A DNA stretch of 64,000 nucleotides from Halanaeroarchaeum sp. HSR-CO. Lineage in GTDB: Archaea; Halobacteriota; Halobacteria; Halobacteriales; Halobacteriaceae. How positions within the stretch are numbered: position 1 is the stretch's first letter; every line of letters starts with the position of its first letter. The notes under the pieces are model-generated. The model worked only from the letters and a program-made list of their open reading frames with translations, was not told the DNA's origin and did not search any database. Below are positions 58,850 through 64,000 of the stretch, piece by piece. A program made the translations under genes and the position numbers. The DNA lies in the NCBI RefSeq assembly GCF_024972755.1, contig NZ_CP087724.1, positions 1,302,001 through 1,366,000 of the forward strand, written 5' to 3'.

Positions 58850-58969
58850 CGTGCGGTTCCCTATGGAAAGCCACTGGCGGCGACCGCTAAAGGGTTTCGT
58901 TCCCCTGGCTCCCGTCGGGGTCTGATCGTCGAGCGCGAGGAGCCCCGCGCCCTGGGTCGAATCGAGGGG

Positions 58970-58975
58970 TTTATC
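58970..58975 (+). promoter_or_regulatory. TATA-like box of the tRNA-Ala gene
   Basis: TTTATC is centred 36 bp before the mature tRNA 5' end. This would leave a leader of about nine bases for RNase P to remove. Confidence 0.45.
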
Positions 58976-59007
58976 ACTCGACCTGTGCAAAGGATGGATG
59001 CGTTCGA

Positions 59008-59079
59008 GGGCTCGTAGATCAGTGGTAGATCACTCCCTTGGCATGGGAGAGGCCCCGGGTTCAAATCCCGGCGAGTCCA
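59008..59079 (+). tRNA. tRNA-Ala (anticodon GGC)
   Basis: 72 nt folding into a full cloverleaf. The acceptor stem GGGCTCG pairs CGAGTCC with discriminator A at 59079. The D stem is GATC/GATC. The anticodon stem CTCCC/GGGAG encloses TTGGCAT, giving anticodon GGC. The T stem CCGGG/CCCGG encloses TTCAAAT. No intron and no encoded CCA (TGC follows). The variable region is AGGCC. It is divergent from the rps15 operon. No direct repeat of its 3' end, as left by an integrated element, was noticed in the window. Confidence 0.97.
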
Positions 59080-59141
59080 TGCCGGAACCTTACTCGTGTT
59101 CATATGTTCTATTCCTCCGCGAGAAGCTTCTATTTATCCGA

Positions 59142-59180
59142 ATTTTCGACAGCAGGTAATTTCGGGCCCCCTTCGAAAAT
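59142..59180. terminator. AT-rich inverted repeat between tRNA-Ala and the kinase 3' end
   Basis: Perfect 8-bp arms ATTTTCGA (59142-59149) and TCGAAAAT (59173-59180) enclose a 23-nt loop. The T-rich stretch 59129-59146 lies 50-70 nt after the tRNA. It could end transcription from the tRNA side and from the kinase gene (stop at 59285). Confidence 0.35.
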
Positions 59181-59284
59181 CGAGTTCCACCCACTCCGAG
59201 TGGCGGGTCGGCGTCGACTGGCGTTGCAATCAGGGAGATGGTGTGTCACCGTTTCGATTGCCGTCCGCTTCGGTAGCGAACCAG

Positions 59285-60415
59285 TCAGTCTGCTATCGGG
59301 AGCGCGACGATAAAGATAGCACCCTGTGGATCGTTGTCTTCTACCCACACCTCGCCGCCGTATTCAGAGACGAGCGTGTCCACGAGATGGAGGCCCATTC
59401 CGGTTCCGTTGCTTTGCAATCCCTGCTCTCCCTTCCCGAATATCGCGTCCTTCCGCTCGTCGCTCACCCCCGGGCCATTATCCGATATGTGGACCTCGAC
59501 CATGTCATCCTGTACTGTCGTAGCGACGACGATTTCGGGCCTCTCCGCCTCGGTGTGCTGGATGGCGTTTTTCAATAGGTTCCGAAAAACGGCGTCCAGC
59601 ATCTGGTCGGCGAATACCGTTTGGTCGAATAGATCCCCCTCCACGTCGATGGTGGCGGTTTGATCCGAGGATCGAATCGCGTCGATCTCTCCGTGTAGAA
59701 CGGTCCTGATATTCATTTTCTGGCGCTCGACCCCCTGAGTGAGCATCACGTCTGCAATACGACCAGCAGTCATAGTCAATTCGATGGCATTTTTCGCACT
59801 TTCCTGGACGGTGTGGAGGTACGTTGCGCCATCGTCATCGATGTGGTCAGCGAGCATTTCCGAGTAGGCCGTAATGATCTGGAGGTCGTTACGAATGTCG
59901 TGACGCAAGACTTCGTTCAATATATCCAGGTTATCACGTTGTTCTTCGAGGAGTTCTTTGCGGTGGGACAGTTCGGTCAGTGCCTGTGCGTGTGAGACTG
60001 CCTTTTCGATACGGTTCAGTAGGAGGCTAAATTCACTCCCTTCGACGATGGTTTCCTTCGTCACGTAATCGGTCGCGCCCAGTCTGATCGCATCGATAGC
60101 GACCCCTTCACCACCCTGTCCAGTCAGAATGATGAATGGAAGCGCCCCTTGCGCTTCACGGACGTTTCCTAGCAGCTCGATTCCATTCATCGGCTGCATG
60201 TGATAGTCACTAACGATACAAGCGACGTCCTGGTGAGGGAGGTCCTCCAGGACAGTCTCTCCATCGTAGTAGGCTCTCGTTTCGAAGTCGGACTGCTCTT
60301 CGATCTCCCGAGCCATCATATTCGCAAAAAACTCACTGTCATCGACGATTATGACGGTCGACTGTTCGGGGGTACCGTCTCTCCACTGCACCGACTCGGA
60401 TGCGTCGCCGGTCAT
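59285..60415 (-). CDS. Hybrid response-regulator/histidine kinase (REC-HisKA-HATPase)
   Basis: 376 residues, no membrane segment. The N-terminal receiver (about 18-140) is intact: D25/D26, phospho-acceptor D70 (VSDYHMQPMNGIELL), T98 and K120. The kinase part has H172 (EVLRHDIRNDLQIITAYSEM), N box FRNLLKNAIQHTEAERPEIV, G1 ISDNGPGV and G2 NGTGMGLHLVDTL. The receiver-first order is common in haloarchaea and suggests it receives phosphate from, or is gated by, another kinase. A T-rich stretch lies 30 bp upstream. The target is unknown. Confidence 0.92.
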   Translation of the reverse strand: MTGDASESVQWRDGTPEQSTVIIVDDSEFFANMMAREIEEQSDFETRAYYDGETVLEDLPHQDVACIVSDYHMQPMNGIELLGNVREAQGALPFIILTGQGGEGVAIDAIRLGATDYVTKETIVEGSEFSLLLNRIEKAVSHAQALTELSHRKELLEEQRDNLDILNEVLRHDIRNDLQIITAYSEMLADHIDDDGATYLHTVQESAKNAIELTMTAGRIADVMLTQGVERQKMNIRTVLHGEIDAIRSSDQTATIDVEGDLFDQTVFADQMLDAVFRNLLKNAIQHTEAERPEIVVATTVQDDMVEVHISDNGPGVSDERKDAIFGKGEQGLQSNGTGMGLHLVDTLVSEYGGEVWVEDNDPQGAIFIVALPIAD

Positions 60416-60627
60416 TGGGAGTAACTACACCCGAACGCGGTCAAAAAGGTTCGCTGTCATCAACGAACAGGTCTCCCCCGAAGATCGAAAGAAGGGTGTT
60501 CGTCCCGAGTACGCCGGTCGCTCCGGAAGAAATGGCCCAAGGTGTCCGCCCAATCGTTGTCGGGTAGGCCCGAGGCGGCAAGCGCACCCGGATTCAGCTG
60601 GGGAATGGGGGGCCAATAGCTGACCCA

Positions 60628-62616
60628 TCAATCCGTCAGTGTCGCACCGATCACCTTTCGCTCGGCTTTTCGCAGGTGTTGATGGAAGGTCGATGAATCG
60701 ACCCCCATCGACGCGGCTAGATCCTGGCCGCTCGTGCTGCGGGGCCACTCGTAGAACCCCGCGTGATAGGCTGCCTGGATGGTGGCCCGCTGGCGGTCGG
60801 TTAACTCCTCGAGGACGACTCCCCGACGCGTGTGCTCCGAGTGGTGATTGCGTTTCAGGTTTCGCTGGGTGACCATCTCCATCCCGGGATACGCATCGGT
60901 GATGGCTTCGACGACCTGTCGAATGTCGACGGTGGTCGGAAGGTGGACCTGCATGTAGTAATCGCCGTTTTCGATGAGAGACCGGCGGATGTCGCCACCC
61001 TGTGATGCGATAGTGGCGAGGACCGGTGGATCGGTAAATACGACCTCGAAGCGGCTCTCGTCGTCTGTCGTCTCGAGGATGGACACCGAGTCCCACTGCG
61101 GATATTTCTCCGAAGTGGTCAGCGCTTCGATGACTGCCAGGCCGTTACCGGTCGCAGTCCCATATCCGAGATACTCTGAATTATCGAGGGGGACCGTCTG
61201 ATGGAAATCGACCGTTCCCGTCGAATCACCCTCGATCCCGAGTGCGTCCGCCAGGTGCTGGAGTCGAAACTCCAGTTCGACGACCTCGTTGGAGAGCAAC
61301 GCACGCTTGCGCTCGACGGCGGCGATGGCGTGACCGATGATCTCGCCGAGCTGGCTGATCACCGTCCGTTCCTGGGATGTGAAGGCGTTGAGTCGCTCGG
61401 CATACACGTTCAATACCCCATAGAGGGTTTCGTCGTGAATGATGGGAATCGCTGCCGAAGACCGGAAGCCGTATTTGGAAACGTCGTCGCGCCAGGGATC
61501 GTGACGGTGCTCGGTATCGAAGTCATTCGTGACCTGAATCTCGCGTTGCAAGATGGCCCGTCCCGTCGGTCCCGCACTGCGCTCGTCGTCAGGATCGACC
61601 GAGATGGTGATTCCATCGAGGTATCCCTCGACTCCCGCCTCCGCTCTGAGCGACACCGTCTGGGAGTGCATGTCAACGTCCCCGATCCAGGCGAACAGGT
61701 AGGAGTCGGAGGCAGCGAGACGATCGCAGACGATGGTCTCGATCTCCTCTCTCGTCGATTGATAGATGACTGCATCGGTGATCTCCCTGACGATCGTGTT
61801 CAAATTGTCTAGGGCGGTGAGCTGTTCGCGCTGGTGGAGCAACTCCTGTTCGAAACGCCGACGGTCGATCGCGTTTGCGAGGATGTTCGCAACCGACTGC
61901 ACGAAGGCGATATCTCGCTCGGAGTACTCCTTCGGGCTCGTGTCGTGCGTCCCGAGGACGCCCCACGGGTCGTCAGGGGAGCCGATGATGGTGCTGATGC
62001 CGCTCTCTACATCGTGGTCCGCCAGTAGCTCTGGAAGACAGAATCTGGATTCGTCCTGCTGATTTTCGACGACGACGGGCTGTTCGGTCGACAGGGTATA
62101 GGCCGCCTGTGTATCATCCGAGACGGCCGAAACAGTGGCGGAGCCCACTGCACCGTCCTCCCATCCAGTTCCCTGTCGTAAAACGAGTTCCGTCCCCGTT
62201 GCGTCGAGTTCGAGCACCTTGCAGTACTCCAGATCCAGGACCGCCGCGACGTGCTCGACAGCCGTATCCAGTAGCGCGTCGAGATTGCGATCTTCCAGTG
62301 CCCGTTGACCGAGCGATGCGATCACCTCCTCCTGGCGAACGTATCGCTCGCGTTCTGATTCGGTGAACGGCCAGTCATTCGGTGGCGAATCGCGGGCTTC
62401 GAAGGCTGTCCCAGGTGGCCACCAGACGCGTGCGCTGGCACCGACTTTCTTGGTTTCGAGCATCCCTTCGTCGACGAGTCTGGTGAGTCGGTCGTAGGTG
62501 CTTCGTCGCCCCAAGTCGAGTCGTTCGGCGACTTCGTTCGTCCCGAGCGGTTCGAAAGCCTCGTCGAAGACCGCGAGTGTTTCCAGGAGCGGTTCGGTCA
62601 ACGAACTGTCACTCAT
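60628..62616 (-). CDS. Bat-like regulator with N-terminal winged helix and two GAF domains
   Basis: 662 residues. An N-terminal TrmB/IclR-like winged helix (about 5-66; LGTNEVAERLDLGRRSTYDR) is followed by GAF 1 (about 95-255), GAF 2 (about 275-430), the Bat domain (about 450-590) and a C-terminal HTH_10 (about 605-658; LTDRQRATIQAAYHAGFYEW, SGQDLAASMGVDSSTFHQHL). It thus has DNA-binding domains at both ends. The GAF pair would sense a small ligand or redox state. It lies upstream of and co-oriented with the hybrid kinase gene, 212 bp away, so the two may form a signalling pair. Confidence 0.9.
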   Translation of the reverse strand: MSDSSLTEPLLETLAVFDEAFEPLGTNEVAERLDLGRRSTYDRLTRLVDEGMLETKKVGASARVWWPPGTAFEARDSPPNDWPFTESERERYVRQEEVIASLGQRALEDRNLDALLDTAVEHVAAVLDLEYCKVLELDATGTELVLRQGTGWEDGAVGSATVSAVSDDTQAAYTLSTEQPVVVENQQDESRFCLPELLADHDVESGISTIIGSPDDPWGVLGTHDTSPKEYSERDIAFVQSVANILANAIDRRRFEQELLHQREQLTALDNLNTIVREITDAVIYQSTREEIETIVCDRLAASDSYLFAWIGDVDMHSQTVSLRAEAGVEGYLDGITISVDPDDERSAGPTGRAILQREIQVTNDFDTEHRHDPWRDDVSKYGFRSSAAIPIIHDETLYGVLNVYAERLNAFTSQERTVISQLGEIIGHAIAAVERKRALLSNEVVELEFRLQHLADALGIEGDSTGTVDFHQTVPLDNSEYLGYGTATGNGLAVIEALTTSEKYPQWDSVSILETTDDESRFEVVFTDPPVLATIASQGGDIRRSLIENGDYYMQVHLPTTVDIRQVVEAITDAYPGMEMVTQRNLKRNHHSEHTRRGVVLEELTDRQRATIQAAYHAGFYEWPRSTSGQDLAASMGVDSSTFHQHLRKAERKVIGATLTD

Positions 62617-62853
62617 TGCCGTCTACTGGAGACCGACAGCCTTCAACCCTCCGCTGGCGGAGGTCCGGTCGGAAGTGATTCCGGCACTGGATGGCTATCA
62701 TCGGTCGATAAACAGTATCGTACGCCGTTTCCATCTGGTTATGAGGGATCGTGGGAATCTCCGTGTAGAACCCAATGGGTTGGGGCTTCATCTTATCGGG
62801 ATACGGCGCATAGGAGGAGGTGTCCACCGATCGATGTCGGTGGGGGGAAGACA

Positions 62854-63183
62854 ATGGTTACTGAATTAAACAGCGTGGACTCGGGTGACGATGCCCGTAT
62901 CGCTGAAGGAGACCGGCATCGGATACTGGCCAACGATCGCCGTCGGACCGTCATTGCGGTCCTGCGAGCGTCCTCGACGCCGATTTCGCTCGACGCCCTC
63001 GCGGCTCGAGTCGACCACCGGACCGAGGAACTGGCCCAGCGAGAGACCGATCACATCGCGAACGTCGCGATCGGGCTCCATCACAATCATCTGCCGAGGC
63101 TGGCCGAAATGGGCGTTATCTCGTACGACCCTGAGACGACGTACGTGGATACGTGCGTGGACCTCGGTCAGCTCACAGATTGA
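62854..63183 (+). CDS. DUF7344-like small HTH protein
   Basis: 109 residues. A winged helix begins LANDRRRTVIAVLRASSTPI, with SLDALAARVDHRTEELAQRE and the helix IANVAIGLHHNHLPRLAEMG. It ends VISYDPETTYVDTC, the pattern of haloarchaeal DUF7344 (RR..L..L....LA..V......HH.HLP.L...G.I.YD). These are presumed DNA-binding regulators. GGGGGGAAG lies just before the ATG. It is divergent from the Bat-like gene (237 bp). The target is unknown. Confidence 0.8.
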   Translation: MVTELNSVDSGDDARIAEGDRHRILANDRRRTVIAVLRASSTPISLDALAARVDHRTEELAQRETDHIANVAIGLHHNHLPRLAEMGVISYDPETTYVDTCVDLGQLTD

Positions 63184-63300
63184 ATCGGTGGACACTTTCA
63201 ACTACGGTGCCGTCGCCTTGACAGGAGCGGACCGTTCAACCGTCTTCGATTTATCTCGTCGACATCGCCCGGGCGAGATGGCCGCGACCGCTCGACACCC

Positions 63301-63723
63301 TCAATGGACGACGACGACGGGTATCTCCGAGCGTCTGACGACCTGTTCGGCCACGCTTCCGAACATGACACGGCCGACACCGGATAAGCCCCGGTTCCCG
63401 ATCACGATCTCGTCGATGTCGTTCTCTTCTGCATACGTCAGGATTTGGTTACTCGGTTTCCCCGTTACGTATGCCGTATCGATGGTGGCTCCCAGCTCCT
63501 CCGCGGTGGCTCGAATGGTATCGAGTATCTCTCGTGCCTCCGCTTTCTCGTCCTCGACCTGTGGAAGGTCCTCGAGATCTTCCATGAACGCCGAGAAGTA
63601 CCCCTCCGGGAGTTCAACGACGTGGAGAGCGGTGATATCGCCGTCCGGGAAGTGATTGACTGCGTACTCCACTGCTCGCTCGGAGTGTTCCGAACCGTCG
63701 ACAGGAACGAGTATATTACTCAT
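63301..63723 (-). CDS. Universal stress protein (UspA family)
   Basis: 140 residues. The alpha/beta fold opens with NILVPVDGSEHSERAVEYAV. The ATP-binding glycine motif is VIGNRGLSGVGRVMFGSVAE (about 111-130; G-2x-G-9x-G-S), followed by RRSEIPVVVVH. Members with this motif bind ATP and respond to stress. It is a stand-alone gene with its own TATA box. Confidence 0.93.
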   Translation of the reverse strand: MSNILVPVDGSEHSERAVEYAVNHFPDGDITALHVVELPEGYFSAFMEDLEDLPQVEDEKAEAREILDTIRATAEELGATIDTAYVTGKPSNQILTYAEENDIDEIVIGNRGLSGVGRVMFGSVAEQVVRRSEIPVVVVH

Positions 63724-63748
63724 AGATGAACATACGAGGTAGCCAACT

Positions 63749-63754
63749 ATTAAA
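63749..63754 (-). promoter_or_regulatory. TATA box of the uspA-like gene
   Basis: TTTAAT on the minus strand is centred 28 bp before the ATG at 63723, leaderless spacing. Confidence 0.6.
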
Positions 63755-63791
63755 CTATAGGGTGGTTCCCGTGGAGTAATTCCACAGGTCC

Positions 63792-64000
63792 CTATTCCCG
63801 CGGGGCCAGCGCCCGCATCGTCTCTCGGCGTTCAGCCTCGTCCATCGGTCCGAAGAAGCTCACCTGGACGGCGTCAACGCCGTCCACTGCTTCGAATCGC
63901 TCCAGTTGTTCACGAGCTTCGTTGGGCGTTCCTGCTGCGACGAGGTCGTCGAGTAGTTCGTCTGGAATCGACGCGAGGGCCACGTCGCGGTCACCATCGT
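63792..64000 (-). CDS. Luciferase-like (LLM-class) flavin/F420 oxidoreductase, C-terminal fragment
   Basis: About 69 C-terminal residues are visible; the gene continues past the right edge. An apparent internal GTG at 63983 is not a start, because the frame is open upstream to base 64000. The text IPDELLDDLVAAGTPNEARE, then EAVDGVDAVQVSFFGPMDEA, matches the last helix-strand unit of the luciferase-like barrel (GTP-E-A...L..F...G.D.v....). It resembles haloarchaeal proteins annotated as 5,10-methylenetetrahydromethanopterin reductase, but the cofactor and substrate cannot be told from this piece. Confidence 0.65.
   Translation of the reverse strand, partial: DGDRDVALASIPDELLDDLVAAGTPNEAREQLERFEAVDGVDAVQVSFFGPMDEAERRETMRALAPRE

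Noticed and set aside
59008-59284. Integration site at tRNA-Ala
   Set aside because: Although the DNA after the tRNA is AT-rich, no repeat of the tRNA 3' end, integrase or phage-like gene was seen.
1-64000. CRISPR arrays, insertion sequences, restriction-modification or toxin-antitoxin systems
   Set aside because: I looked for repeat-spacer patterns, transposase-like proteins and typical defence gene pairs on both strands and saw none. The gene content looks like ordinary core chromosome.

Overview
The window reads as core chromosome of a haloarchaeon (class Halobacteria). It is GC-rich and its proteins are strongly acidic. It carries archaeal information-processing genes (TFB, TFE, ribosomal proteins S3ae and S15, a KEOPS Pcc1 subunit, an archaeal tRNA Cm56 methyltransferase, RNA 3'-phosphate cyclase, a RIO1-type kinase) beside haloarchaea-typical regulators (two bacterio-opsin-activator-like proteins, a soluble Htr transducer with CheW, membrane-anchored HTH proteins). 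Several TATA-like boxes lie 26 to 33 bp upstream of start codons, as expected for the leaderless or nearly leaderless transcripts common in haloarchaea. I see no transposase, integrase, CRISPR array or phage gene. The genus cannot be fixed from this sequence.

Layout. 1-3.2 kb: 5' part of a copper P-type ATPase with its Lrp/TRASH regulator, a RecA-fold ATPase and a small DMT protein. 3.2-8.1 kb: an aldo/keto reductase and a three-gene ABC exporter operon whose large permease ends in a PrsW-like intramembrane protease domain. 8.5-13.4 kb: a signalling block (histidine kinase, CheW, soluble Htr, divergent Bat-like regulator). 13.6-23.5 kb: mobA, a geranylgeranyl-reductase-like flavoprotein, an MscS channel, a secreted low-complexity protein beside a membrane-anchored HTH protein, a crotonase, a DsrE-like protein, mobB, an HTH protein and YjbQ.

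23.5-33.6 kb: a peptidase / HAD phosphatase / PfkB operon, an MFS permease, an LhgO-PanE pair, an EamA exporter, rtcA and small haloarchaeal proteins. 33.6-43 kb: tfb, a cation-diffusion facilitator, a methyltransferase, a bifunctional nuclease, a sugar-nucleotide epimerase, an SDR, trm56, and the tightly packed tfe-DUF2110-DUF5803-cinA run. 43-50.3 kb: an NAD-kinase-like protein, an AbrB-PhoU regulator, an SRPBCC-nitrilase pair, rio1, an acyl-CoA dehydrogenase and a JAMM-ribL pair.

50.4-59.1 kb: an intact S1/OB/DHH nuclease, a PLD-family membrane protein, a HEAT-repeat protein, an archaetidylserine-synthase-like enzyme, and the rps15 - degenerate DHH (RecJ/Cdc45-like) - pcc1 - rps3ae operon next to tRNA-Ala(GGC). 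59.2-64 kb: a receiver-kinase, a second Bat-like regulator, a small HTH protein, UspA and the 3' end of a luciferase-like oxidoreductase.

The points most worth a second look are: the ABC permease-PrsW fusion; the RecJ-like protein that has lost its DHH catalytic triad while its intact paralogue sits 6 kb away; a run of inverted repeats upstream of rps15 that could be a structured mRNA leader; the CheW/Htr/kinase/Bat block whose kinase has a degenerate receiver-like N-terminus; and repeated convergent gene pairs that share a palindromic stop motif.
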